Shown here piece by piece: positions 41,877-52,555 of a stretch of DNA of 64,000 nt. Source of the DNA: Phanerodontia chrysosporium (Eukaryota; Basidiomycota; Agaricomycetes; Polyporales; Phanerochaetaceae); NCBI GenBank assembly GCA_001910725.1, contig MJGA01000054.1, positions 1 to 64,000 of the forward strand. Reading direction: 5' to 3'. A program made the translations under genes and the position numbers. Below the pieces are notes generated by a model. That model had not been told where the DNA came from and made no database searches. It saw nothing but the letters and a program-made list of their open reading frames with translations. Within the stretch, counting starts at the first letter, position 1. Every line of letters begins with the position of its first letter.

Positions 41877-43235
41877 ATGTCGACCAACTTCTCCTTCACC
41901 TGTCAGCGCATTCAGGCCCTTGCTACCCTCATGGGCAGCGACACCATCCCTATCACCAATGATGACCGGCTCCTCGCCCTCCACCAACTCCTCCCAGATG
42001 ACTTCACTGACCATGTTTACACCCGCAACATCAACATTACCATCAATGACTGGCTTAACAACAATCCCACTCATAATGAGCGAAATGATCTCTGGAAGAT
42101 CATTCTCGAATAGTGCACCAAATCCCAGCTCGCCTTTGACGATGAGGTCGAACAACGGATCATTGCGTGGGAGGCCCAAGAACGTATTCGAGAACTCATC
42201 AGATCGTTCTTCCCCGAGGTCATCCGCCTGGCCGAAAAAGACAGAAGGGGAGATGTTGACGAGGAACCCATCCGAGAAGAACCACCCTCCGAGCCAAATG
42301 ACCAAGACCCTGACATCCAAGAGCTCCCAAGCGAAAACCAAGAGCCCGCAACCTCTAACTCTGATATCCTCGTCGAAGACAGACCCTGGTACGTCAAAGG
42401 AGACTGACACGAAGGGGTAACGGGACAACACGGAGAAAGGACCTGGAATGGCGTTACCGTCAGACATTTCGCCAATCACGCCTATGAAGAACAACTCACC
42501 GCAGAACGTGATTGGCCACAATTCCGAGAGTGCCTCAACAACTTCCAATATCACCCTGCCACGCGAGACGCACTCTGCTCCACAGCATTCCAAGAGGGAG
42601 CAACGACTATCTGCGCAGTATTTGCAAATTACGCTCTTGCCACCATCCACGTCCAATGCATCACCGATAACACCCGTGACACTGTCAGTGACCTCATCCA
42701 ACAGCTCCAATCCACAGCTGCCCCACGTCTCGTTCGAATGGCCTGACGAGTCCGCGACCAGCTCAACCACCTCTACGATGCTCAACGAGAGCAAGAACTT
42801 CTTGTCGCCACTCTCGCAGAGCAAGACGACCACATTGTGGAGATGGTAGACGGAGTCTGGAACACGTACTTCGATCTAAACATCGGACACGTGCAATATG
42901 GCGAACAACTCCACTTTCGCTCCCAGACAGCCCGTTGCACCGAACCCCTTTCTTGCCGCCCTCAGTACAACCGGAGGGTCTGGGCTCCTCTTTATCGGGA
43001 GACTCGCCCCACTCAGGGATGGTCGTTCAATGAGGTATCACCCAACAGCAACATAAATACCCTATCTCGTCGTCAACGCCGTTGCGGCCATCATGCTCAT
43101 ATCTCCAACGACGAATCCACCATCATTCCACCTCCGTATACACCTCGAGATACAACTCCTCACGATGCGGATACCCCCGGCAACGACTCCACTTCGACAG
43201 ACCCCGACCTGCCTCCGGAGTGTATCATGCAGTAA
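41877..43235 (+). pseudogene. Third ORF of gypsy F between pol and 3' LTR, unknown protein
   Basis: One frame runs from ATG 41877 to 43235 (about 450 codons) with three stops: TAG 42111, TGA 42405, TGA 42747. Text: MSTNFSFTCQRIQALATLM, then a long helical region (DDEVEQRIIAWEAQERIREL, an acidic Pro/Glu/Asp stretch), a second helical region (RDWPQFRECLNNFQYHP, QEGATTICAVFANYAL, LNHLYDAQREQELLVATLAE) and a Thr/Pro-rich tail. It sits where retroviruses carry env, but I see no signal peptide, transmembrane helix or glycoprotein features. Good coding texture across the stops suggests a former real gene. Confidence 0.6.
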
Positions 43236-43274
43236 GTCGGTCTCGACAGAGCTCGACCCTGGACAGGGACGTAA

Positions 43275-43447
43275 TGTTACAGTTGGGATATGACTGTGCA
43301 AGGCTATGCTGATTTATTTGATCCTCTCGTTTCTCTTACATGTTTCATCCCTTTTCTTCATCACGTTTCATTCCTTGATTCATTACGACTCACACTGACT
43401 GGTAGGCTATGCCTCGTTGTTCCCTCCTGGTAGCAGGCCTGGGTTAG
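43275..43447 (+). repeat. Gypsy F 3' LTR, first part
   Basis: Starts TGTTACAGTTGGG directly after the purine tract GGACAGGGACGTAA. It is interrupted by LTR A copy 3 (TSD GTTAG) and appears to continue at 44142. Confidence 0.65.
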
Positions 43448-44136
43448 TGTCGCGGAGCTAGGGCTCAACGCTACACGAGGGAGGGCGGATGGGGATGACG
43501 ACGACGAGGTGCAGCGGAGCGAGTCACGCGGCGACGCACAACTTATACAGCTGTCTGTATTGACCAAGTTAACATTGAAATAGTAAATACTACACATGGC
43601 GGCTTACCTGTCCGTATTGACCAAGAGGTCGAGATGACAGACAGGAGCGAGGAGTGCTACCCTTATATACTACAGAGTCTTTAGGGCAGGCTGTACGATT
43701 ACCTAAGCTGATGGGCAGCGCTTGGCATAGCCAGCGAGGCTGCGACGCGGGCTGCGCGGCGAGGCTGTGTGGGGCTATTTCACGAGGCTGTGACAGCTGG
43801 CAGTGTCCGAGGCTGTGTCGGACGAGGCTATGTCATCAGGCTGATCAGCTCGGCGTGTCTCGGCGAGGGGAGTCATCAGGGATGACAGTGCCTCCTCGGC
43901 GATCTGGGGAACCGGTTGCAGGGCAGACTGGTGATCCGGGCAGTGTCTGAGCGCGCAGTGGGATGCGCTGGCATCTAGGGGTGATGCGCCATCAGGGCGC
44001 TGGCGCTGAGTGGCCAGGCGCTGAGCGTGGGCAGCTAGAACTCCAGACGGCGCGAGGGCTGCTCGCCCGTTGGATTAATCGAGGAAAATAGCCAAAAATC
44101 GGCGAAAAATAGGGCTGCGCGGTCACATCCGTGACA
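43448..44136 (-). repeat. Solo LTR of family A (copy 3, 689 bp)
   Basis: Reverse orientation, ends TGTCGCGG and CCGTGACA. The TSD is GTTAG at 43443-43447 and 44137-44141. It is inserted in the presumed F LTR. Confidence 0.92.
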
Positions 44137-44141
44137 GTTAG

Positions 44142-44404
44142 CGTATATAAGGACTATGTTAGAATTTAGAGTTCGGGCGCACGTAACTGGCTCGACACAA
44201 CTTCGATTCTCAACGCTGCGGGCCCTCGGGCCCTCCTTATATACGTGTAAATACTACTAGAAAACTCTGAAAAAAATCCAATAAAATGCGAAGGATATTC
44301 TGCCCTTAGTCAGCAATGACATCATGGGGACGGTCTCGCCGACGGCAGCACCGTTCGACCCCTCGCGTGCTGACTCAGCGCGGGGCACATGTTGTGCGTT
44401 GCAC
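44142..44404. repeat. Probable continuation of gypsy F 3' LTR and spacer
   Basis: Begins CGTATATAAGGAC, a TATA-like box expected in an LTR; an AATAAAAT polyadenylation-like word lies near 44281. The LTR end cannot be fixed without its partner. No gene is seen. Confidence 0.45.
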
Positions 44405-44936
44405 TGTCAAAGTAAACCCCGCTACTTACCTTAGTAGCTTGAGTGGGGTTGGACTTGACTGCGAGTGTGCGAGTGAAGTGAGTGAAAGACAAGGTAGATG
44501 ATGCTGGGGACTTAAGCCCAGCAGAGCCCGGTATATATACATGAAGGGGAGGACCCCTGGTACTACCCGAGACCCCTGATACTGCCCATTACATGCACGA
44601 TGGCGTGATGATGGTGCGATACTTGCCAAGACACTCCGGGCTCGGCGAAGTCTAAAGCCGAGTACCGGATGTGTCCGGAACCTTCTACGCTATTCTAGAA
44701 TACACTACCCGGACCCTGGGTCCGGCTACCTACTATACCCTTGTACCAGAGCGTCTACATCATAGATAAGATAAAGATAAGATCCTCACATGACTCTGAG
44801 TCCATTCCCAGCACGTGACCAACACGTGACCGCGTTCTGACGCGTACCTGTCCTAACCCTAGTCCATAACCCTAACCCCTAGCGCCTATTGGGCGCTTAC
44901 GAGAATAAAACCGTAGGGAATTAGAAAACTGTGACA
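44405..44936 (-). repeat. Gypsy C 3' LTR (532 bp)
   Basis: Minus strand: TGTCACAGTTTTCTAATTCC to GTTTACTTTGACA, preceded by the purine tract GAAGAGGGGGTAC. A handful of substitutions relative to the 5' LTR. Confidence 0.85.
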
Positions 44937-44976
44937 GTACCCCCTCTTCAGATTCGAACTCCCGAGAGAAGACTTT

Positions 44977-46728
44977 TTATTTTCCAGTGCATCCAAATCC
45001 GCCTGTACCACGATCAGTTGACTGTAGCGTTTCGACAACTTCTATGTCAGCATCGGCGATTTTCTCCAGGATCAATTGAGCTGCCCTATCTCCAGTCGTG
45101 ACTGTGAAATCACTGTCGCTTGTGTTAAGGAGTAGTATTTTGACGATGCCCGTGTAGTCCCGGTCGATAACGCCTGCCCCAACATGAATGCCTTTGAGTG
45201 CAAGTCCTGATCGTGGTGCAATTCGTCCATAGGTTCCAGTTGGGACTCGGATGTGAATGCCAGTGCTGATGAGTTTGCGGTCTCCTGCCGGAATTGTCAC
45301 GTCTTCTGCTGCATACAGGTCCCAGCCTGCTGCCTCGGTGGTGCTCTTGGATGGTGTTTTTCCACCATCTAGAACGATCTGAAGGGTTTCCTCTTCGTCG
45401 AGTTCTAAACCGTCCGTTTCCATAGGTGCTTCTTCGTTCCGAACACGCCAAAATTCCGCGATCTTCTCTTTAGCACCTTCCAGATTACTCTCTGGTTCCC
45501 ATTTGTCTTCTTCTGGCCCATAACCCTTCCATCGAACCATGTACCAGTTTCGTTTCCTGACACGCCCGGTAGTCTTATGGTTGAGAATTTTCTCGACCTC
45601 GTATTCAAGCTCTCCGTCGTGAACTTCTGGCTCTGGTGGTGCGGCTCGTTGGCCGACGATGGAGGGTGTAGAATAGGGGCTTAATTTACTAGCATGGAAC
45701 ACCGGGTGATATGCCCTATATTGTGGAGGCAGTTTCACCTTGAAGGTTACTTTGGACAGTTGCTCGATGATTTCGAACGGTCCTAGGTACCTCGGTGTCA
45801 GCGTGCGTTGAGTGGTTTGATAATCCTTTGAATTCAGCAAGACTTTGTCGCCGACTTTAAATGGCACTTCTTGCTTGTTCTGGCCGTAGTACCACTTCAT
45901 ACGGTCCGTTGCTAGTTGTAGGGCTGCTTTGGGGTTGTCTTGGGCGTCTTGTCTAAGTCTGAATATCTCGTTCAAGTCTTTGCTTTTGGCTTGCTTGTCG
46001 AGAGTTGGTCCTGCCCGTGGGTGTCTACCATATTCTAGAAAGAGCGGTGTGTCCTTTGTACTTTCGTGTGCTGCATTGTTGTAGGCGAATTCTGCGGTGG
46101 GCAGATAATCGACCCAGTCTTCGTGATTGACATTATCAGCGAAGCAGCGTAGGTACTGTTCTAGAACTTGATTTACTCGTTCTGTTTGACCGTCTGTCTG
46201 AGGGTGGTATGCCGTAGACATCGCTGACTCGATACCGAGTAGCTTACACCATTCTTGAAAGAGTTCAGCCGCGAATTGAGTTCCTCTGTCTGAGATAATC
46301 TGCAAAGGTAGTCCGTGGATAGGGTAAATTCTATCCATCAGGATCTTTGCGAGATCTTTAGCAGAGAATTTGTTTGTTATTGCGAAGAAACGTGCTCTCT
46401 TGGTGAGTCAGCATACAACGACTAGAATGGCATCCTTTGCTCTTGACGGCATCAACTGAGTAATCAAGTCGATGGTAATAACTTCCCAAGGTCCATTAGG
46501 TACCTTGTTGGGCATGAGTTGTCCGTAGGTCTGCTGTGTGCGATTCTTCATTCGCTGACACGTGTCGCAACCTGTGACATATTTCTTGACGAAGACAGAC
46601 ATTCCTGACCACCAATAGTTTCGGGAGACAAGTTCGTAGGTCTTCCATCTGCCTGGATGTCCGGCTGATGGGTGGTCGTGGTGCATTTGGACTACTCGTC
46701 GTCGTAAGTCCTCATTCTCATCCTTCGG
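44977..46728 (-). pseudogene. Gypsy C integrase-chromodomain-dUTPase
   Basis: Minus strand from PKDENEDLRRRV at the repeat border. Zinc domain (MHHDHPSAGHPGRWKT, YWWS, CDTCQ), first catalytic Asp (VITIDLITQL), a TGA at 46407-46405 (probably from CGA), second Asp (QIISDRGTQFAAE), Glu region (QTERVNQVLEQY), GPF module and chromodomain (EYEVEKILNHKTTGR, WYMVRWKGYGPEEDKWEPES). The C-terminal dUTPase has all five motifs: AGWDLYAAED, PRSGLALKG, GVIDRDYTG, GDRAAQLILE, RGTGGFGCTG. dUTPase removes dUTP and so limits uracil incorporation during DNA synthesis. Only the one stop breaks it. Confidence 0.9.
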
Positions 46729-47971
46729 TTACGATTTCTGAATGTAAATGAAGAATCGTTCTTTCGGCGACTGGGCACTTTGGAGCTTTTGTACACCGTT
46801 ACGAACTTTGGCCGAAGGTGTGGGAACTTTTATTGTAGTCCCAATAGATTTGGCCATCAATCTGAGGTTAGGGTTCATTACAAACTTTGAAGTAAATCTT
46901 TCTCGATTTTTATAGCCTTTTATACTGTGTTTCAGAACATGCCCTTGTATATACCATGACTATAGACCTTGGGCTACCTATTGGTATCCATGAAAACATG
47001 CTATGCCTTAAGCTCACTGTTCACCAGTGTGCTCAATGTTGAGCGCTTACATCAGGCTTTATATAGGCCCAATCTCAAATGTAGCCACAATAGCATGTAT
47101 AGTATATCAATGGACAGAGCTTGATGAGGGTATTCAGAATATGTATATATGTTGAGGGTTCTTAGGTGTATTGAGGTGGATGGCAAGGGATCAAAGCAGC
47201 AGATGTACCTATATTAAGCGCTCACTTAGGTGAACTGCAGTGATCGTCTTGCTCTAGGTGTTCTAGGCCAAATACACACACATGTATATTATGTATACAT
47301 CTATTTGCAGTTCATGAAGCATGTATAGAGCTGTACATATAATGTAAAGCTACTATTCTCTGCAAATATGATTATTTATGGTATTTTCCCGCGAATTAGC
47401 CCGTTCTACTATATAGAGGGTATATTTGATCTGAGCGAATACTGGATATATAGCACACATACCACGTGAGTATACATGAATATAATGAGCAATTGTCATG
47501 CATTGTAAAGAGACCTACAAATATAACATCGACTTATCAAAGAATATTCACTGTAGGCCTTACCTGACATACATGACATGTATGTATATATATATATGTC
47601 TGCAGCCACATCATGGTGAAGTTCACTGGAATATATGTAGCAATATATCATGTGAAACAATGAAGATATAGATATATTACCTTTAGAAGCAGATCAAGGT
47701 GAAGATTGCCATATTGGGAAGGGCCATCAGTTTACAGGGGTTAATAGCGAGTGCATGACACTATAAGTATACGATGACAATTATATGCGCATTTTATGTC
47801 GATTTATAGGGCTATATACCACACTCCAAAGAGCTTACAGTGATAGCTCTACTTTGAGCCAGGATACCTACTGAGTCATCAGTGTTGTGTGTGCTAGCCT
47901 TGGCCTTCGGCCGACAGATATGTGGGCTGCCCACGTGGCTTTCCAGGCCACATGGATGAAGTGCGCTGTGG

Positions 47972-48076
47972 ACTTGAGCTTAATGTCCCAGCGGGTTTGT
48001 CCCACTTTCAAACTCCGTGCACGTGGGATCAGCGCTACCGTCCCTGACGCGGCGGCGCTTGTCCACTGGGTCCTTC
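47972..48076 (+). repeat. MULE left terminal inverted repeat (about 105 bp)
   Basis: Matches the reverse complement of 52436-52555, with two substitutions over the first 93 bp and a 15-bp insertion (an extra GGCGCTTGTCC-like unit) in the right arm. Confidence 0.9.
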
Positions 48077-48409
48077 AATGCGTCGCGGTCACTGTAGGCT
48101 CGGAAGTCTTTTTCTGCTCACTTCGTAGCCAAATGTGGTATTTCCTAGGGTGGGTTATTGGTCCAATAGCCCGTTTATGCCATTTTTAGATACAAGAATT
48201 CTTAGCAATTCTGATCTTTAAATGGATGTTGTCGAGCGCTTCCAATACCTCAGGCTCTGGTGTCACCTCGGGTAGCATGTTTGCTGACGCGCAGAGACAT
48301 ATGGGTTTCCTTACCGCTACAAAACGGTGAGGTATATCCTCGTAGAAGGGATAACGTTGTGTAGATAGTTGTTACATATTATAAATCCCGCACAAGCTCC
48401 TTTTTTCAA

Positions 48410-48481
48410 GGATCGGTAGCTGAGTTAGTTAATTGCTCTCATTGAGAGGTTCTCGTGCGTGTTCGAATCACGCTGGTAATT
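48410..48481 (+). other. tRNA-like sequence inside the MULE
   Basis: A-box-like TAGCTGAGTTAGTTAATTG (48417-48435) is followed by a perfect T-arm, GCGTG-TTCGAAT-CACGC (48457-48473), at tRNA spacing. The acceptor arm does not pair (GGATCGG against TGGTAAT) and the anticodon arm is CTCTC-ATT-GAGAG with too small a loop. It is more likely a tRNA pseudogene or a pol III promoter relic than a working tRNA. Confidence 0.4.
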
Positions 48482-48681
48482 TCTATTTTTATTTTTATCG
48501 CCTCTGAACCGTCAGAAGTGCTCGGTTGCTCATTATGACCCCCGTTGCTTCCTATGCAGGTCATATTTTGATTTGTGAATGGTCCTGTTTCGCTCTGGGC
48601 ACTAGCAAACCTCACCATTCATGTCAAAGAAGCTGAAGATATTATTTTTAAATATAACCGGAATTTATTATGTACAGTGTA

Positions 48682-51600
48682 TCAGCGGTGAGGAGGGGTA
48701 GAAGGACGGTAAAAATGCATGTTACTGGAGGTGTTGGTGACTGGCATAGAGCGGCGGTTCGCATGGTGTTCAATTTCTCGTGCAAAATTGGCTGCGGCCT
48801 TGGCCTTCTTCATTGCAGTTAATATCCACCGCTGGTCTGCGTCGTCTCTATGGTCGTCGATCTCCTTCGCAAGAAGACGCAGCAGCCGTGCGCACTCACC
48901 AGCCTCGGACTCAATCACATTGTCGAGCTATGCAGTCAAGCGCTCAGCTTCTCGCTCGTTATTTGATTGCTAGTGAACGCACCTCGAAGCCGGCACCTCC
49001 ACCTGCGCGTGTGCGCATTATACCATCTCGTCCCGTTGGTGGAGGCTTCGAAGGTGAGGAGTTGATCTGTATAATGCCAATAAGAGCGAGGCGGAAGCTT
49101 ATAGAGGCCTGGCAACTCACTGGACTTGACGGACATGTTTGCAGCAGCTCAGGATCACTGCTTTCAGCCTCAGCATCCTCCCCTCGTGCACTTGACCTTG
49201 CTCCATCGTCCATGCGCGAGAGCCAATCGTAATTCCGACGAGATTCAGGAGAGGGAGCAACAACACCGTTGATTGGGACGGTGTAGAAGGGCGGGATATG
49301 ATACCGGGTGACACGGATCCAGAACTCGGGGGGGGAGAGTGCCTACCGCCTGCACAAGGTGCTTGCAGAGGAGGAAGGAATGGTATTTCTGTGCCCCGCA
49401 GTCACACGTCCACTTCTGAATGGAGGTTGCATAGTTACCCTTAATAGCAGCCTTCATCAGAGCTTCTCAGGAACGTTTGAAGGCTTCCTGCATGTGCGTG
49501 ACAGATTCTGGGCGGCCGCCCTCGCGACTCGTGATCAGACTGTAGAAGGTGAGCTGATACGGGGGAAGACTCTTCGTGATGATCGAGAAGTTGGTGAGAT
49601 CAAGCGGAGGGCGGTTGTACATGTGCAAGACGAGCCTCTTGACATTGCGCCAAAGCGCCTCGACCATCATCGTGGTGCGGTGAACTGGAATGCTCTTCGG
49701 ATTGGCCGCCCGAGCCCAGAGCTTCCACTTCTTTGGCACATACCAATTATTCCAAAGGTATGCCCAGACCTCGCACAACCGATTCACCTCGCAATGCCGA
49801 TACATTTCGTAGACCGCATCACGGTAGATGTCGTCGTGCGAACGTGCACAGCCATGACGCTCAGGGAGGAATGGATGTTGATTTGCGTGCTTGGCGAAGA
49901 GGCGCAAGATCGGAATGCGATGGATGGCTGGGCAGAAGACATAGTTCTTGGGCTTCGCAGCCTTGCTGCGTCCAGGAGCGGTGTTGGGCCCCAAAGCTGG
50001 TGTAGACGTGGATGTGGCGGCGGCTGCAGTGGCGTTTGCCTCAGCAGTGACCTCCTCTCGAATCTCGCGCGCGAATTGCACCAATTCAGCGCGACAGTCT
50101 TGGGAGGCGTCGTCCATCCATTCTTCATCTTCGTCGTCCCAGTCTATCTCCCATTCTTCATCTGCCTCTACATCACCTGCCGCCTGCTTCTCGGCTAGAT
50201 CTCCCCAGCCAGTTCCATCATCACTCCGCTCATCATCAGACTTCTGACCGTTCTGACCAGGTGTCTGAGTTCTGATAGAAGAGATGACTTCGCCTGCTTT
50301 CTTTGTGACAGCGGCGGCGTCTTGCTCTAGGTCGAAGTCCTCTATAGGCTCAGCGTCGTCTAAGGGACATGCTTGGCCCATGTGGCGAGCAGGAATTCGG
50401 ATGATGAGCTTCTGCATTGGGACCACATCTTGAGATGGTGGATCAGGCAGTCGCTCTGGAGGTGAGTTCATTGGCTGCCCAGAAAGTGGTGTTAACGGCG
50501 TGAGAACAGATGGTCGACCATTGATGAGCAAGCGAAGCCGGGGGATAGGTGTCGAGGGCGGCGGCTCGATTGCCTGTCCAGGCTGTTGCTGAGCCCACGG
50601 TACGAACTTCACGTCGATGAAATCAAATAGTTCATGCGCGTACTCAGCGTCATAGTGGCCAGGCTGTTCATCATTCTTCGGAAGGGGCTGCTTGAGAGCT
50701 CGGAGAGCATGCCAGAAGCATAGCTGATGTTTAGCGTGGGGAAAGACCGCACCCATAGCGTTTATCTCTGATTGATCCTTGTCCGTGAGTACAAACTCTG
50801 GGTTGACGCCACGGGCCTTGAGGCAGCGCAGGAAGCGTTCTAAGACTTCCTGCTTTGCCCCAGACTCAGCATTCTGATCGGTCTGCACGTAACAGAACGC
50901 CAACGGTATTCCTGAGCCCTCCACCCCTGCAACCGCCGCAAACAGCTCATAGTTTGCGCCATTCGTTCCGACTTTTCAGGTAAGGATCAGTACCACATCA
51001 CACAGATAGGACGAGCTGATCTTACACGTTGAGTCCATGGCAAGCTCCTGTGTGTGCGGGGCCCACCGATCGAGAACATCGGTGACTTCAAAGGCAAGTA
51101 CATGTGTTCCAGGTGCTTCTTGGACATCGAGAAGCTTGACTTGATGCTCGTCTCCATGCTCAGCAATGAATTCAACTGCAGACTCAAGGGGGTCCTTTCG
51201 CAACTTCCAGCTGTCTTGGCTCGCTAAGTGCCAATAGTAGCGGACGGCGTGGGATCTGAAGGGAAGTGTCTCTGGGGCTTCTTCTGCAATGATGTGGCGC
51301 CATATCTGACCTATCGTCAGCTTCTACCCTCTACTGTGATATCATATCGTCACGCACCTGTCCGGAAAGCAAATCCCGTGCGTGCGTGTCGATATACTGC
51401 TTCCACTTGTCAGGGAGTGCGATATCCACATAGGGGAGGTGTGTTTCGATATGCTTGAGCTTGATATTGACATATGTTGACGTTTCTGATGCGTATATAT
51501 GCAGCCAACCGTCGCAAGCGTAGCGGGTCATTCGACGACTTGCCCGTGCCTTTCCCCTCTCCTTCTTTGGCTGCTGCCCTCGGTCTTCGGACTGTGCGCA

Positions 51601-52110
51601 GCTGAACGAGAAGACAATGTCTTTGGTGCGTGCACGGTCTCGTTTCGTCTCATAGCTATGGTTCAAATGATATATATCGGCTAGAATCGAATTTAAACGA
51701 GGTGCGCACCTCCAGTGCAGTCTCATGTACTCTCCGACATGCTGAGAGACTAGCCGTGCCCTCTCCTTCGCAGATACACCGTGGGGGGCTAGAGAGACCG
51801 TCTCTATGCGTGCTGAAGCGGTCAAGTGCGGGTTTTTGACCTCGTCTTCAAGGTAGGCCAAGAAGGAGTCGAGCGACCACTCGGGGAAGTCCTCCGCAGT
51901 GTCATCGCCATCGGATTCAATGGCGTCCTCAAGCCTGTGCTTCCGCCTTGAGGCTTGCTTACGCTCGGCAGCCTTTTTTCAGCACCCTGTGCAGTTAGGC
52001 CCCAATTGGCCCGGGTGCGTTCTGCTCTGCACAAATTCTTCGTCTGGTCTTGCTTCACCACATCCTTTGCAGGTCTTCATAAGCAAGAGCGCTTTGGGAA
52101 AGGCCCAGAG
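48682..52110 (-). CDS. MULE transposase with SWIM zinc finger (several exons)
   Basis: Minus strand. N-terminal Cys pairs (CKGCGEARPDEEF...NCTGC, about 52080-51980), then WSLDSFLAYLEDEVKNPHLTAS, a helical region, the RYACDGWLHIYASETSTYV block (about 51520) and the first catalytic Asp in ELAMDSTC (about 51040). An intron with a GTAAGA donor fits at about 51026-50971. Then GTNGANYELFAAVAG, the second Asp in EFVLTDKDQSEINAM, FPHAKHQLCFWHALRALK, an unusually long acidic linker (about 50600-49990), and WAYLWNNWYVPKKWKLWARA with HRTTMMVEALWRNVKR for the Glu. The SWIM finger is WTCDCGAQKYHSFLLCKHL (about 49410-49350). A coiled tail ends near 48682. Exact exon borders are uncertain. Confidence 0.8.
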
Positions 52111-52435
52111 GCAGGCTTTAGAGGGCTAAGGGGAGATAGTGGTGCAGGCAGCTGGTTGCAGGACTCAGCAGCGGTAAACACAGCGACATGTTTCCCTCGC
52201 AAGGAATCTACCAAGTAAGGCTCATTTCTAAGTATTCTGAATGCTGTATAATGTCAAGCCTAATGCGCAATACACTCATGCCTTTTCACTTCTGAGTGGG
52301 CGCTCATAGCCTTGTCTATTGCTGATCAGTGGGGCTTGAAAAGGGTATGAAGCACCATTTTGTAGCGGTAAGAAAACTCATATATTGCTTTTGTTACCCG
52401 CTTTGATATACTTATACAAGGGGCGGCCAGCGGGC

Positions 52436-52555
52436 GAAGGACCCAGAGGACAAGCGCCGACAGGACAAGCGCCGCCGCGTCGGGGACGGTAGCGCTGATC
52501 CCACGTGCGCGGAGTTTGAAAGTGGGACAAACCCGCTGGGACATTAAGCTCAAGT
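52436..52555 (-). repeat. MULE right terminal inverted repeat (about 120 bp)
   Basis: Partner of 47972-48076, longer by one GGCGCTTGTCC-type unit. Confidence 0.9.

Larger units (their letters stand above)
44405..46728 (-). mobile_element. Ty3/gypsy element C, 3' part (integrase, chromodomain, dUTPase, 3' LTR)
   Basis: Opposite strand to the 5' part at 6714-13536. Its inner end, at 46728, abuts the right 7.15-kb repeat exactly as the 5' part abuts the left one. LTR length (532 bp) and ends match those of the 5' part. Confidence 0.8.
47972..52555 (-). mobile_element. Mutator-like DNA transposon (MULE), 4584 bp
   Basis: Terminal inverted repeats start ACTTGAGCTTAATGTCCC. The 9-bp TSD is GCGCTGTGG at 47963-47971 and 52556-52564, present once in the left repeat (as CCACAGCGC, 19455-19463). 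A 9-bp duplication is the hallmark of Mutator elements. It encodes a spliced transposase on the minus strand with largely open exons, so it may be autonomous. Confidence 0.93.

Noticed and set aside
41808..42833. 341-codon minus-strand frame
   Set aside because: It overlaps ORF3 and the pol end; the plus-strand frame has better coding texture and fits the element layout.
41877..43235. Envelope glycoprotein gene
   Set aside because: Position only; no signal peptide, transmembrane segment, furin site or Cys pattern seen.
40426..44136. LTR A copies 2 and 3 as ends of one composite inverted element
   Set aside because: Copy 3 has its own TSD (GTTAG), and the sequence between belongs to gypsy F.
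48410..48481. Functional tRNA gene
   Set aside because: The acceptor arm does not pair and the anticodon loop is too small.
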